From Snodgrassella alvi wkB2 (GTDB lineage: Bacteria; Pseudomonadota; Gammaproteobacteria; Burkholderiales; Neisseriaceae): a stretch of 64,000 nt of DNA. The stretch lies in contig NZ_CP007446.1 in the NCBI RefSeq assembly GCF_000600005.1, positions 832,894-896,893 on the forward strand, given 5' to 3'. The notes beneath the pieces were generated by a model, which worked only from the letters and a program-made list of their open reading frames with translations, ran no database searches and had not been told where the DNA came from. The translations under genes were made by a program, and so were the position numbers. Below, in pieces: positions 7,959 to 17,570 of the stretch; the stretch's first letter is position 1, and each line of letters opens with the position of its first letter.

Positions 7959-9047
7959 TTATCGGGATGGTTCTTCAAACCCGGTAACTTCCAAACCAAA
8001 TCCATTCAGACCGGTAAAGGCAGAAGGCTTACCCATTACCCGCATACGTTTGACTTTTAAACCAGCCAATATCTGAGCACCGATACCATAAGTTTTACTA
8101 TCCCACTGTCTGGTCTGATGAGTGCCTTTGGGTAAGGTGCGGTCTAATAAAGTGGCTCCGGTTTCAGTACGGTGCATCAGTATTATTATACCGGCATCAG
8201 CTTGCTGTATACGTGCCATAGCTTCAGGTAGTGGCCATGTATGCAACTGATCCGGTTGCAGAAAATCCATGGCACTAAATGGTTCATGTACTCTTACCAG
8301 TACTTCACCGGCAGTTTCCGGATCGCCTTTAACCAGTGCCAGATGGGTTTCACCGGATAATTGATCAACATATACATGCTGAGTAAAATCTCCCCATGTT
8401 GTATGGATAGTATTTACTCCCAGTTCTTCTATCAGACTTTCGTGACGGCTGCGATATTCAATCAAATCAGCAATAGTGCCAATTTTAATATCATGTTTTT
8501 CAGCAAAAACCATTAGCTCCGGCATACGGGCCATAGTGCCGTCGTCATTAATGATTTCACAGATAACGGCTGCCGGAATCAGGCCGGCCAGTTTGGCTAA
8601 ATCAACGCTTGCCTCAGTGTGTCCGGTACGAACCAGAACGCCGCCTTTTTGTGCACGTAATGGAAAAATATGACCCGGCTGGACAATATCTTCTGCTTTG
8701 GCTGTAGGGGAAACTGCTGCCTGTACAGTATGGGCACGGTCTGCTGCGGAAATACCGGTAGTAATACCATGTGCTGCTTCTATGGAAACCGTAAAATTAG
8801 TACCATACTGAGCGCCATTATTCTGTGTCATCAGTGGTAAGCGGAGGCGATCTACTATTTCTTCTTCCAGAGGCAGGCAAACCAGACCCCGGGCATATTT
8901 AATCATGAAATTGATGGCTTCAGGTGTGACAAACTGTGCAGCCATGATTAAATCACCTTCGTTTTCACGGTTTTCTGCATCAGTAATAATAACCATTTTA
9001 CCGGCTTTTATGTCGGCAATAATTTCAGGAATGGTGGCAATACTCAT
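7959..9047 (-). CDS. ribBA: 3,4-dihydroxy-2-butanone 4-phosphate synthase with degenerate RibA half (RibBX type)
   Basis: 362 residues from the ATG at 9047; an upstream in-frame TTG at 9059 gives 366, but the AAGGGAG motif is only 2 bases from it and 14 from the ATG, so the start is uncertain. The N-terminal ~200 residues are a complete RibB domain ([18 protein letters not shown], ribulose 5-phosphate to the butanone phosphate). The C-terminal ~160 residues keep the RibA fold pattern ([19 protein letters not shown]) but lack the GTP cyclohydrolase II zinc cysteines and the GSxRCDC motif. The protein is therefore expected to do only the RibB reaction, as described for RibBX proteins; a separate ribA must lie elsewhere. 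Confidence 0.92.
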   Translation of the reverse strand: MSIATIPEIIADIKAGKMVIITDAENRENEGDLIMAAQFVTPEAINFMIKYARGLVCLPLEEEIVDRLRLPLMTQNNGAQYGTNFTVSIEAAHGITTGISAADRAHTVQAAVSPTAKAEDIVQPGHIFPLRAQKGGVLVRTGHTEASVDLAKLAGLIPAAVICEIINDDGTMARMPELMVFAEKHDIKIGTIADLIEYRSRHESLIEELGVNTIHTTWGDFTQHVYVDQLSGETHLALVKGDPETAGEVLVRVHEPFSAMDFLQPDQLHTWPLPEAMARIQQADAGIIILMHRTETGATLLDRTLPKGTHQTRQWDSKTYGIGAQILAGLKVKRMRVMGKPSAFTGLNGFGLEVTGFEEPSR

Positions 9048-9059
9048 GATAGTAAACAA

Positions 9060-10341
9060 CGCTCCCTTAATAAAATAAGAGTTATTTTACTCTGGATTAC
9101 CGGGGCTGGTGCGCTTTTATCTTAGCGTTATTCGAATGCCGGCTACGAAATTACCGGAATAAAAAAATTAAAATAAACAGATTAAGCTGCAATATCATTA
9201 ATCGGGCAGGAAATTATATAAATAATAATGTTTTTTTTTACTCAAGTTACAGAATAGGCAATGAGATAATAAAATTTTACCGGCAGGCATTATTGATGAA
9301 TAAAACATGAGTCAGTCGATTTCTTCGGTTATTCAGGTACTGGCAAGCTGAATTTTTGAACAAGGTAAAGTTCAGTCAGTTAGCGAATTTTTTCACAAAA
9401 CTTGCCAACTAACCAACAAAGATTATTCTGACAGTCATAAGATTGTACAATCTGCTATAAAACAGATTCATAAATTAATTCTGCATGTTCAGATTAAAGT
9501 AGAAATTTTTTTGAAAGTAACGATAGAATGGTATTGGTAAATAATATTACGCGGTATACAAAAAGGTTTATAAAGGTTTCTGCTTCTGATTGCGTAAGTA
9601 TATAGCGAAACATAGCAGTAAGCCGTTTTGAAAACAGATTGAATGTAGAAGGGTGGATAAATACAAACTTGGCGGAACAGCTTTTATTATCGAGATAAAA
9701 TAATATTTAATTATATTTTCTATTCTTTTAATTAAATACCTTGTAGACAAGAATTTTTTTTAATCAGCTGCACTTTATGGAAAACAGTTTCGGGAATAAA
9801 ATTCGAGCCAGATTTTACCTGATAGATATCTATAGAAGCCAGTAATTGGCTCATCAGATTTGATTCGATATCAATATTATTCCTGAACTTTAATAGTATA
9901 GATTTTTAAATTTGCTTTCCATACACATCGTGCCGTAAGCCATATCTGCAAGCTCAATGGTGATTGTCCCAGTCATTTCTTATTTATATAGTCTGAATAA
10001 ACAAATCTTATAATTACAAAAATAAAGTATCCGATAAATTTATTAGCTATTAAATTCAATTTTTTTATTAAAAATTTTATTCCAGATATAAATTTGTCTG
10101 AATAGGATAGTATTGCCTTAAATACCTTATGAATTAAACTTAGAAGACATAATGTTATATATCAATTGATGTCTGAATATATGTATGTATCTAAAAAAAT
10201 TAATCTGGATTTGTCTGAAATAATAAAAAATTAAATTGTAGTTTTTAGAATAAAAAATAATATTGAAAATCTAAGTTATTAAAGTTATAATTTGTTTATA
10301 AATGTAAAGAAAAGTTTATTTATGAAAATATAGGAATAGTA
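9060..10341. other. AT-rich noncoding gap
   Basis: About 1.28 kb with no convincing gene. I see no FMN riboswitch signature before ribBA. It holds one broken small frame (9307-9540, listed separately). A 60-codon minus-strand frame at 9568-9750 shows no family features. The right half is very AT-rich. Confidence 0.6.
9307..9540 (+). pseudogene. Small broken reading frame
   Basis: An ATG at 9307 opens a 77-codon frame interrupted only by one TGA at 9349-9351 (codon 15) and ending in TAA at 9538. After the stop it reads a plausible helical protein (IFEQGKVQSVSEFF, then HKIVQSAIKQIHKLI). I recognise no family. It may be the remnant of a small gene or chance; it is GC-richer than its surroundings. 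Confidence 0.3.
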
Positions 10342-10755
10342 ATGAGCTCTTTTACACCAACAGTATTTTTTTCGCGTTTATGCTCTTCTTTGGCAATTAT
10401 AATTTGCTATGGATATCCAATATTGTTGTATATCGGATTAATTCATAAAGAAAACAAAAATAATGATTTAATTCTGCTTTTGTTATCAGTCTACTTTATA
10501 CTTACTATACTTGTTTTAATGATTTTAGGATGGGCTCTTAACTGTAAATCAAATATTTGGATTAAGACAGTTGTCATCATCGCGTCATGTTGTGCTATTC
10601 CTCATTTATTATTCAGTTTGGTATTTCTGCTAGGTATTTTCAGCCTCCCTTTATACATATTTACTTATTACCTAGCTTATTGGTATTTGAAAGGTGGTGC
10701 AAATTACCAGCCCACAACAAAGCCAAAGAGAATTAGATTAAAGGTAATCAGCTAA
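10342..10755 (+). CDS. Small four-helix membrane protein, paralog of 10975-11403
   Basis: 137 residues with hydrophobic segments at about 15-35, 45-65, 72-90 and 92-118, and a basic C-terminal tail (KPKRIRLK). Family unknown. The segment KTVVIIASCCAIPHLLFSL matches KILVIIGCCCGFPNAALCL of the next gene, with the same spacing to the following helix and Y-L ending, so the two are diverged duplicates. AGGAATAG lies just before the ATG. Very AT-rich, unlike the riboflavin genes on either side. No function can be assigned. Confidence 0.7.
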   Translation: MSSFTPTVFFSRLCSSLAIIICYGYPILLYIGLIHKENKNNDLILLLLSVYFILTILVLMILGWALNCKSNIWIKTVVIIASCCAIPHLLFSLVFLLGIFSLPLYIFTYYLAYWYLKGGANYQPTTKPKRIRLKVIS

Positions 10756-10974
10756 AATATGTCATCAATAAAGTTATAGTATGATTTAGTTTTTATATTT
10801 AAAAAATATCTATTAAAAAAATATAAAATATCAGTATGATAACTGGCCGTGAAATATTTCATTAATTAAAACTAATTGTCACATCTGCTGCTCGTATTGA
10901 GTTTATTAAATAAATTAATAAATTTAATAGATGTATTACATTTTTAATCAATATTATTACAGAGGATAACTACT

Positions 10975-11403
10975 ATGGATAAAGAATATACTATGGCTAC
11001 ATTTCTACGGCGTTTTAGTATTTCTGTCATGTGCCTGATTATAGGATCACCATGTTTCTTTCTAGGTATTGTAGGTGATGATAAAGCATTTCCGTTTTTA
11101 CGTTTATTGCATATTATGCCTATGCCGGAAAATATGAGCAGTGATGAAATTTTTTATTTCACATTGGGAGTAATGGCTTTTTTAGCCACAGTAATATTAT
11201 TAATTATGATGTTTGTATGGATATTTGATATTTCTACTAATCGTTTTCTGAAAATATTGGTGATTATTGGCTGTTGCTGCGGTTTTCCTAACGCTGCATT
11301 GTGTTTGAGTTTTGGTGCCCTGATAGGAATAGGATTATTAATTTTACCTGCGACAATATTATCTATATATCTGTCACTTAGGTACTTTAATATTTTCGAT
11401 TAA
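10975..11403 (+). CDS. Small four-helix membrane protein, paralog of 10342-10755
   Basis: 142 residues, four hydrophobic segments (about 13-32, 58-84, 90-110, 112-136). Between helices 1 and 2 is an exposed loop (GDDKAFPFLRLL...MPMPENMSSDE). The shared Lys-x(2)-VII-x(2)-CC-x(2)-P motif marks it as a duplicate of the preceding gene. AGAGGATAACTACT before the ATG is a good ribosome binding site. A second in-frame ATG (residue 7, before the helix) is possible. Function unknown; the closest guess is a lineage-specific integral membrane protein. Confidence 0.75.
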   Translation: MDKEYTMATFLRRFSISVMCLIIGSPCFFLGIVGDDKAFPFLRLLHIMPMPENMSSDEIFYFTLGVMAFLATVILLIMMFVWIFDISTNRFLKILVIIGCCCGFPNAALCLSFGALIGIGLLILPATILSIYLSLRYFNIFD

Positions 11404-11457
11404 ACTCAGTTTAAAGATAAAATTAATAACAAATAATTATTTATAGCCGAATATTTT

Positions 11458-11499
11458 GAAACTGATTATTACTTATTAGGATAAATAGTAATCAGTTTC
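11458..11499. terminator. Convergent terminator between 10975 gene and ribE
   Basis: GAAACTGATTA (11458-11468) pairs perfectly with TAATCAGTTTC (11489-11499), and the stem extends inward with a wobble pair. It lies between two convergent genes and can end both. Confidence 0.7.
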
Positions 11500-11542
11500 T
11501 GTATATTTATATAACATATTTTATATATAAGCAAATTTATAA

Positions 11543-12166
11543 TTAATTTTTTACTTTATTTATATACTGTTGCATATATTTCTGCACAGTATCAACAATT
11601 GCCTGTGTCTGAGCATCCACTTCGAGATTGATGCGATCATTTACCTGACAGCGTCCAAATAAAGTCCGGTTCAGGGTTTCGGGAATCAGATGAACGTTAA
11701 ATTCAGTAGTGGTTACCTCGCCGATGGTCAGGCTGCAACCGTTCAGCCCGATAAAACCTTTAGTAAGGATATAAGGGGCTGTACTTTCAGGGAGATTAAA
11801 CCAGACAGTACGATTATCAGGTGTATCGTCAATTTTATTAATGGTGGTCGTAGTAAAAATATGACCACTCATAATATGACCGCCAATTTCATCCCCATAG
11901 CGTGCAGCCCGCTCAATGTTTACCGCATCACCTACTTGTAGTTGTCCTAAATTGGTTTTGGCCAGACTTTCCGCCATGACATCAAAACATACTTCATCAC
12001 CTTTAATGGCTGTAATGGTCAGGCAGCAGCCATTATTGGCAATAGAAGCACCGATAGTCAGGTTGTCACAGGCTCCCTCAGGGAGACGTACCTGTATTGT
12101 GCGCAATTGTTCATACTCTTGAATAGAGGTAACGGTACCTAAACCGCAGACAATTCCTGTAAACAT
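11543..12166 (-). CDS. ribE: Riboflavin synthase
   Basis: Dismutates two 6,7-dimethyl-8-ribityllumazine molecules to riboflavin and the pyrimidine precursor. 207 residues made of two lumazine-binding barrels: the first starts MFTGIV and has GASIANNGCCLTI, the second has GFIGLNGCSLTIGEV; GDEIGGHIMSGHI lies between them, and the C-terminal helix (QAIVDTVQKYM) is present. The sequence resembles the E. coli enzyme closely. It sits 21 bases after the thioesterase gene on the same strand, 2.5 kb from the ribBA-ribH group. Confidence 0.97.
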   Translation of the reverse strand: MFTGIVCGLGTVTSIQEYEQLRTIQVRLPEGACDNLTIGASIANNGCCLTITAIKGDEVCFDVMAESLAKTNLGQLQVGDAVNIERAARYGDEIGGHIMSGHIFTTTTINKIDDTPDNRTVWFNLPESTAPYILTKGFIGLNGCSLTIGEVTTTEFNVHLIPETLNRTLFGRCQVNDRINLEVDAQTQAIVDTVQKYMQQYINKVKN

Positions 12167-12186
12167 TTATATTCCCTTTAAATAGA

Positions 12187-12684
12187 TCAGGCAGATTGTG
12201 TATGTCTGGTTTTTGCAGCTTTTAACCGGGCTTCTTTGCGAATGGCTCCTTCCTGAAAACGGCGAGCCTCTTCTTCGCTGGCAATACATAGCGGCGGTAC
12301 AACTGTAGGTTTGCCGTTTTTGTCTACAGCAACCATGCTGAAATAACAACTATTAGTGTGACGTGCACTGCGATGCTGGATATCCTGTGCTTCCACGCGA
12401 ATACCAACTTCCATAGAAGTTCGGCCGACATGGTTAACTGACGCATAAAAAGTAACGAGTTCGCCCACGTGAATTGGTTCTTTGAATATTACCTGATCAA
12501 CTGATAATGTTACTACATATTCGCCAGAATAACGACTGGCGCAGGCATAGGCTACCTGATCCAGTAGCTTGAGTAAATCTCCGCCATGTACATTTCCGTG
12601 AAAATTTGCTAATGCTGGAGTCATAAGTACAGACATGGAAAGCTGATGCTGCGCACCTTGTGGTGGTAAAGGTGTAGGTTTCAT
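12187..12684 (-). CDS. Acyl-CoA thioesterase, hotdog fold
   Basis: 165 residues, one hotdog domain with the family motif HGGDLLKLLDQVAYACASR near residues 33-51 (catalytic Asp) and VDQVIFKEPIHVGELV. It resembles YciA/YkhA-type broad-range acyl-CoA hydrolases. The C-terminus is a charged helix (EEEARRFQEG..RKEARLKAAK) as in hexameric members. Cytosolic; the substrate chain length cannot be read off. Immediately upstream of ribE on the same strand. Confidence 0.9.
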   Translation of the reverse strand: MKPTPLPPQGAQHQLSMSVLMTPALANFHGNVHGGDLLKLLDQVAYACASRYSGEYVVTLSVDQVIFKEPIHVGELVTFYASVNHVGRTSMEVGIRVEAQDIQHRSARHTNSCYFSMVAVDKNGKPTVVPPLCIASEEEARRFQEGAIRKEARLKAAKTRHTQSA

Positions 12685-12765
12685 GGAATAGCCTCTGATG
12701 TGTATTTCTGTATTAATTATTGTCTTTCTATGAAGACTGATTGTTATTATAGAAGCTATTGATAG

Positions 12766-13842
12766 TTATAACCAGCGCCGTCTGTAGAAATAAATTAATA
12801 AGCTAATAATTATAGTCGCCATAAGACCGAGTACCACAAAATAACTATAATGCCAGTGTAATTCAGGCATGTTATCAAAATTCATCCCATAGATACCGGT
12901 AAGGACATTCAGTGGCATGACGATGATAGTGATAACGGTAAGCATGCGCATTTGTTCATTCAGATGGTTTGACTGATAGGATAAATGCACATCCATCATG
13001 CCCATTACAGTATCTCGTGCACTGTCGAGCGTTTCCATTAATTGCTGGGTATGGTCATACACGTCAAGTAAATAAACATGAGTGTTCTGACTGAACATGG
13101 AAAATTCACCATGTACAATTCGGCCGACAATATCACGGATAGGGGAAAGGGTACGGCGCAGATTACTGGCATCACGTTTTAACTGGTGGATCAGAATCAG
13201 TAAGTTTTTATTACTGTTGCTAAACAGGCGTTTGTCAACACCTTCAACCCGATTATCAAATTCATCTACAGTAACGAAATAATCATCAATGATACGATCC
13301 AGTAATGAATACGCCAGAAAATCAATTCCTTTGCGGTAGATATCGCTGTAATTATGCTGAATATATTTACGGATAATATGCAGTAATCCAAGCGGTTCAA
13401 ACTGGAAAGTAATAATATAATTCTGACCGATAATGATATAAATCTGGTTATATTGCAGTTTTTGTTTTTTATAAACAAAAACTCGTGCGGCTACAAATAG
13501 ATAATGTCCATAGTCTTCAATTTTCGGACGCTGCTTGCGACTAAGCATGTCTTCCATGGCCAGTTCATGGATATTAAAAGGCTGTAATAGCTGATGCAAC
13601 TGTTCGTTATCAGTAATACCAATCAGGTGAATCCATGTAAGACACTCTGTATCAGGTGCCGGTATGTTTTTACTGCATATATCGTCGCCAGTGAAGCTAT
13701 GATTGATTAGTTGCTTTTCTTTAATCCGGATAATAGTCATGGATTGTGCCGGCATGTTGCTGACATTGCTGCGATGTACCAGACTAGGCAGATTATGGGT
13801 CTGAGCCAGTTTGTTACTGGAAACATTCGGCGTTGTACTCAT
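12766..13842 (-). CDS. corA: Magnesium/cobalt transporter CorA
   Basis: 358 residues. A large cytoplasmic N-terminal domain is followed by two C-terminal membrane helices; the first ends in the signature GMN at 319-321 (GIYGMNFDN), the second is followed by a basic tail RRRW. This is the pore architecture of pentameric CorA Mg2+ channels. Residues 1-30 are polar and unusual, so the true start could be later, but AAGGA lies 8 bases before the ATG at 13842. Upstream of the thioesterase gene and just downstream of ppx. Confidence 0.93.
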   Translation of the reverse strand: MSTTPNVSSNKLAQTHNLPSLVHRSNVSNMPAQSMTIIRIKEKQLINHSFTGDDICSKNIPAPDTECLTWIHLIGITDNEQLHQLLQPFNIHELAMEDMLSRKQRPKIEDYGHYLFVAARVFVYKKQKLQYNQIYIIIGQNYIITFQFEPLGLLHIIRKYIQHNYSDIYRKGIDFLAYSLLDRIIDDYFVTVDEFDNRVEGVDKRLFSNSNKNLLILIHQLKRDASNLRRTLSPIRDIVGRIVHGEFSMFSQNTHVYLLDVYDHTQQLMETLDSARDTVMGMMDVHLSYQSNHLNEQMRMLTVITIIVMPLNVLTGIYGMNFDNMPELHWHYSYFVVLGLMATIIISLLIYFYRRRWL

Positions 13843-13867
13843 GGGACATCCTTGACTGATTTCTGGT

Positions 13868-15367
13868 TTACATGGCTTTGATTTCTAACTGTAATCCAAT
13901 TTTCTGCCATAAAACAGATTCCTGCAATAAGACACTATCTGTAAGCGGATTGTGTTTTAACCTTTCTTTACTCAGGCTGATGGTCAGTTTCCTTAACTGT
14001 TTGTCATAGTGAATGTCACAATGATTCACCGGTATCTGAATGTCTTGCCGTGCCCGGCAGAACAGTGCAGCCAGCCGTAATGACAATATACCCAGCCAGA
14101 GCATTTCCTGCTGACTGAATTCGGCTATTTTCCGTAGGTCGCCGCGCTGTCCTAATACCATTGTGGCCAGAATATGCTGTTCTTTACGTGAAAAACCGGG
14201 CATATCAGCCTGATCGAGGATATAGGCTGCATGCTTATGAAAACCAGTATGGGAAATATCCAGACCAATTTCATGTACCAGCGCAGCCCAGTGTACATAT
14301 TGCTGCCATTGTTCCGGATGATCAGGAGAGACGGAGGCGGACAGATGATTGAATATCATTTGAGCCAGCCCAGCTACCCGTTCTGCCTGGATGGTGTCAA
14401 CATGATAGCGCTGCTGAAAATCAGCTATAGTCTGGTTGCGCATATCATCACCAAGTTGTCGTCCGATCATGTCGTAAAACACACCATCCCGCAGTGCTGC
14501 ATCGGTTACTGTCATTTCGCTGATATTCAGTTCGGCAAAGGCGGCGATCATTACAGCCAGTCCGCCGGCAAAAACCTCTGTCCGGTCTGATTTTAAGCCT
14601 TCCAGTTTGGCTTTTTTGGTACTTCCGGCTGCAATAATATGATTGGCAATTTTGTGCATTTGTGTTGCGGTAATTGCATCGATGGTTGTGTCGCCGGCTG
14701 CAATCACATCGCGAATTGAGCGGGCAGAGCCGGAGGTACCAATAGCGTAATGCCAGCCAATATTTTTAAGTGCGACGGAAATACGCTGAATTTCTGCCCG
14801 TGCATTGTTGACTGCGGCCTGAAAATTTTTATGGTGTATTTTACCGCGCGGGAAGAACCGCATACTGTAGGAAACACAGCCAAGATTCAGGCTTTCAGTA
14901 ATGGCAGGCTGTAAATCCTGTCCGATAACAAATTCAGTAGAGCCGCCGCCAATATCTATTACCAGCATGTTTTCACCCTTAGGCGGTAAGGTGTGAACCA
15001 CACCGGTATATATCAGTCTGGCTTCTTCGCGTCCGGCAATAATATCAATCGGAAAACCCAGTCTGGCTTCGGCAAGCGGTATAAACTGGCTGATATTTTT
15101 GGCAACGCGAAAAGTATTGGTTGCAACAACTCTTACCTGGTCGGGATTGAAACCACGCAGCCTTTCTCCGAATCTGGCCAGACAATCCAATGCACGTTGC
15201 TGAGAATCCTGATCAAGATTTTTTTGTTCGTCCAGTCCTGCTGCCAGCCTTACCATTTCTTTGATGGAATCAATGACCTGTAAATGGCCGTTCTGATTGT
15301 GGCAAATCTGGAGACGAAAACTGTTAGAGCCTAGGTCTACAGTAGCGAGCATGTCTTGCGTGGTCAT
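13868..15367 (-). CDS. ppx: Exopolyphosphatase
   Basis: 499 residues of the Ppx/GppA family (ASKHA fold), releasing phosphate from polyphosphate ends, with possible pppGpp hydrolysis. Visible: DLGSNSFRLQI (11-21), EARLIYTGV, DIGGGSTEF near residue 134, a second ASKHA lobe, and the C-terminal HD-like domain with HEIGLDISHTGFHKH. Length is normal. It shares the strand with corA, 26 bases apart; a common transcript is likely. Confidence 0.93.
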   Translation of the reverse strand: MTTQDMLATVDLGSNSFRLQICHNQNGHLQVIDSIKEMVRLAAGLDEQKNLDQDSQQRALDCLARFGERLRGFNPDQVRVVATNTFRVAKNISQFIPLAEARLGFPIDIIAGREEARLIYTGVVHTLPPKGENMLVIDIGGGSTEFVIGQDLQPAITESLNLGCVSYSMRFFPRGKIHHKNFQAAVNNARAEIQRISVALKNIGWHYAIGTSGSARSIRDVIAAGDTTIDAITATQMHKIANHIIAAGSTKKAKLEGLKSDRTEVFAGGLAVMIAAFAELNISEMTVTDAALRDGVFYDMIGRQLGDDMRNQTIADFQQRYHVDTIQAERVAGLAQMIFNHLSASVSPDHPEQWQQYVHWAALVHEIGLDISHTGFHKHAAYILDQADMPGFSRKEQHILATMVLGQRGDLRKIAEFSQQEMLWLGILSLRLAALFCRARQDIQIPVNHCDIHYDKQLRKLTISLSKERLKHNPLTDSVLLQESVLWQKIGLQLEIKAM

Positions 15368-15719
15368 AATAAATATTTTTTTAGTTCAGATAGACATAAT
15401 GTTACCGTATCCCTACCGTAACTGCCATGAATGGCTGTTTTACCAAATGCTGTCGGCGAAAATGATACACAAGTAACAGTGAATTTTATTTTTGAATAAA
15501 AATAAAAAGGAGAAATTTGTGATTGAATGTACTTAAGTATTTCGGCAGAGCTGAATACTTTACATTGCTATTATGCTGACAGATTGCAGAAGTGTATAAA
15601 GCTTGAGTCAGCTAAAATCCGGATACAATTCAGACCGCTTTATCTGTGGGATAAATTTTACCGGTATGGCGGATTTATTCACAGATAAGCGGTCTGAGAA
15701 TCAGCTTGAGACTAATATT
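15368..15719. other. Gap between ppx and glnA
   Basis: Holds the putative ppx promoter region and the large inverted repeat listed at 15631-15696. No reading frame with family features is seen. Confidence 0.6.
15631..15696 (-). terminator. Long imperfect inverted repeat after glnA
   Basis: CAGACCGCTT(T)ATCTGTG at 15631-15648 pairs with 15680-15696 over 17 bp with a single bulged T; the 31-base interior can pair further (GGATAAAT with ATTTATT). It starts 24 bases past the glnA stop. Position suggests a terminator or mRNA 3'-end stabiliser, although the T tract is weak. Confidence 0.6.
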
Positions 15720-17138
15720 TTACAGACTGTAATACATTTCAAATTCAAGCGGATGTGGTGCCATACGGATGCGTTTTACATCATCGCTCTTGAATTCAAT
15801 ATAGCTGTCGATCCAGTCCTGACTGAATACGCCGCCACGGGTTAAAAATTCATGGTCTGCTTTCAGTGCTTCCAGTGCCTCTTCTAAAGAAGCACATACG
15901 GTTGGTACCAGAGCATCTTCTTCCGGTGGTAAATCGTACAGATTTTTATCTGAAGGATCACCCGGATGAATTTTATTCTGGATGCCGTCCAGTCCGGCCA
16001 TTAACAAAGCGGTGAAAGCCAGATAAGGATTAGCGGTTGGATCCGGAAAACGAGCTTCGATACGGCGGGCTTTTGCACTGGCAACGTACGGAATGCGGAT
16101 AGAAGCTGAACGGTTTTTGGCAGAGTAGGCCAGTTTAGTCGGGGCTTCAAAATGCGGTACCAGACGTTTGTAAGAGTTGGTTGACGGATTAGTCAGCGCA
16201 TTCAGTGCTTTAGCATGTTTAATGATACCGCCGATGTAGTACAAAGCCAGATCAGACAAGCCGGCGTAGCCATCACCGGAAAACAGATTTTGTCCGTCTT
16301 TCCAGATAGACTGATGTACATGCATACCGGAACCATTGTCACCCAGAATAGGTTTTGGCATGAAAGTAGCAGTTTTGCCAAAGTTGTGCGCTACATTCTG
16401 GATGACATATTTCATATCTTGTGTCCAGTCAGCACGGCGCACCAGTGTATTGAAGCGGGTACCGATTTCCATCTGACCGGCTGTGGCAACTTCGTGGTGA
16501 TGTACTTCTACCGGAATGCCGATCGCTTCCAGTGTCTGGGTGCAGGCAGAACGTAAATCCTGACCGGAATCAACAGGTGCTACAGGGAAATAGCCGCCTT
16601 TAACGCCCGGGCGGTGTCCGGTATTCTGACCGTCATATGATTTACCGCTAGACCATGCGGCTTCTTCAGAATGAATTTTGTAACGGGTACCGCTCATATC
16701 GGTTTGCCATTCTACGCCGTCAAACACGAAAAATTCCGGTTCCGGACCAAAGAATGCAGTATCACCGATACCGGTTGATTTCAGATAAGCTTCGGCACGT
16801 TTTGCGATGGAGCGCGGATCACGGTCGTAACCCTGACCATTAGCCGGATCGATAACATCACAGGTTAAAACTACTGTGGTGTCATCATAGAAAGGGTCAA
16901 TAAATGCTGTCGATGCATCTGGTCTCAGAGTCATATCGGAAGCCTGAATTCCTTTCCAGCCGGCGATGGAAGAACCATCAAAAGCCTGACCGTTTTCAAA
17001 CCATTCTTCAGGGTCTTCCAGCACAATTCTGGCTGGCACGGATACGTGCTGCTGTTTGCCTTTTGTATCGGTAAAGCGCAAATCAATGAATTTGGCATCA
17101 TTTTCTTCAATCAGGCTAACTACTTTTTTTATTGACAT
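15720..17138 (-). CDS. glnA: Glutamine synthetase type I
   Basis: ATP-dependent ligation of ammonia to glutamate; cytosolic dodecamer and the central nitrogen-assimilation enzyme. 472 residues from the ATG at 17138, chosen because GGAG lies 8 bases upstream and homologs begin with MSIKKV. Visible: [42 protein letters not shown], and the adenylylation loop NLYDLPPEE with Tyr401, so covalent control by GlnE is expected. It is transcribed alone. No clear sigma-54 site appears upstream; a leader hairpin does (next entry). Confidence 0.97.
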   Translation of the reverse strand: MSIKKVVSLIEENDAKFIDLRFTDTKGKQQHVSVPARIVLEDPEEWFENGQAFDGSSIAGWKGIQASDMTLRPDASTAFIDPFYDDTTVVLTCDVIDPANGQGYDRDPRSIAKRAEAYLKSTGIGDTAFFGPEPEFFVFDGVEWQTDMSGTRYKIHSEEAAWSSGKSYDGQNTGHRPGVKGGYFPVAPVDSGQDLRSACTQTLEAIGIPVEVHHHEVATAGQMEIGTRFNTLVRRADWTQDMKYVIQNVAHNFGKTATFMPKPILGDNGSGMHVHQSIWKDGQNLFSGDGYAGLSDLALYYIGGIIKHAKALNALTNPSTNSYKRLVPHFEAPTKLAYSAKNRSASIRIPYVASAKARRIEARFPDPTANPYLAFTALLMAGLDGIQNKIHPGDPSDKNLYDLPPEEDALVPTVCASLEEALEALKADHEFLTRGGVFSQDWIDSYIEFKSDDVKRIRMAPHPLEFEMYYSL

Positions 17139-17159
17139 ATTTAAGGCTCCCATTAAGGT

Positions 17160-17182
17160 CTGGAGAGTAACAAACTCTCCGG
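17160..17182 (-). promoter_or_regulatory. Hairpin in glnA leader
   Basis: GGAGAGT (17162-17168) pairs with ACTCTCC (17174-17180) around a 5-base loop; two more pairs (one wobble) extend it. It lies 22 bases before the glnA ATG, just ahead of the ribosome binding site, so it could affect translation or mark the mRNA 5' end. Confidence 0.45.
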
Positions 17183-17505
17183 CAAGTTAAGGTGATTCTG
17201 CCACATTCAATTTGTAAAAAAAACGCATTGATGTAAAAAAAGCCGGTTTTTTATAATGGATTAAATTAATTTATTTAAAAACATGTTGTTATATATATCT
17301 ATTTTGGTTTATATCAGAATTTGTGAACTATCAGATTTAGTTATTCAATACAGAAAAATTTAATAAATCAAATACCGTCAGGAAATAAAGAAGAGCCAGG
17401 TTGATGTATCAGGCAAAATATTAACGGTAAATAAAAGGCGTTATTTCAAATTTTCTTATGTTATTGATTCGGAATGCTGATATTTGAATCGAATCGTATT
17501 AATTT
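17183..17505. other. AT-rich gap upstream of glnA
   Basis: About 320 bases upstream of glnA, before the P1 peptidase terminator. AT-rich, no reading frame of note; expected to hold the glnA promoter. I could not place -10/-35 boxes with confidence. Confidence 0.5.
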
Positions 17506-17553
17506 ATTTCAGCCCGTAAGTTATCTGTTAACTCATAATTAACGGGCTGAAAT
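17506..17553 (-). terminator. Inverted repeat after P1 peptidase gene
   Basis: ATTTCAGCCCGT (17506-17517) pairs perfectly with ACGGGCTGAAAT (17542-17553), 24-base loop, 18 bases beyond the stop codon. The following minus-strand tract is AT-rich but not a clean T run. Confidence 0.65.
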
Positions 17554-17570
17554 TGATAAATATTAATTAT

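Noticed and set aside
9048-9200. FMN riboswitch upstream of ribBA
   Set aside because: I looked for the conserved RFN segments on the minus strand and found none.
9568-9750. 60-codon minus-strand reading frame
   Set aside because: No ribosome binding site, no family features, biased AT composition; likely chance.
17139-17300. Sigma-54 promoter for glnA
   Set aside because: The nearest GG and GC doublets are not at the required 10-base spacing.
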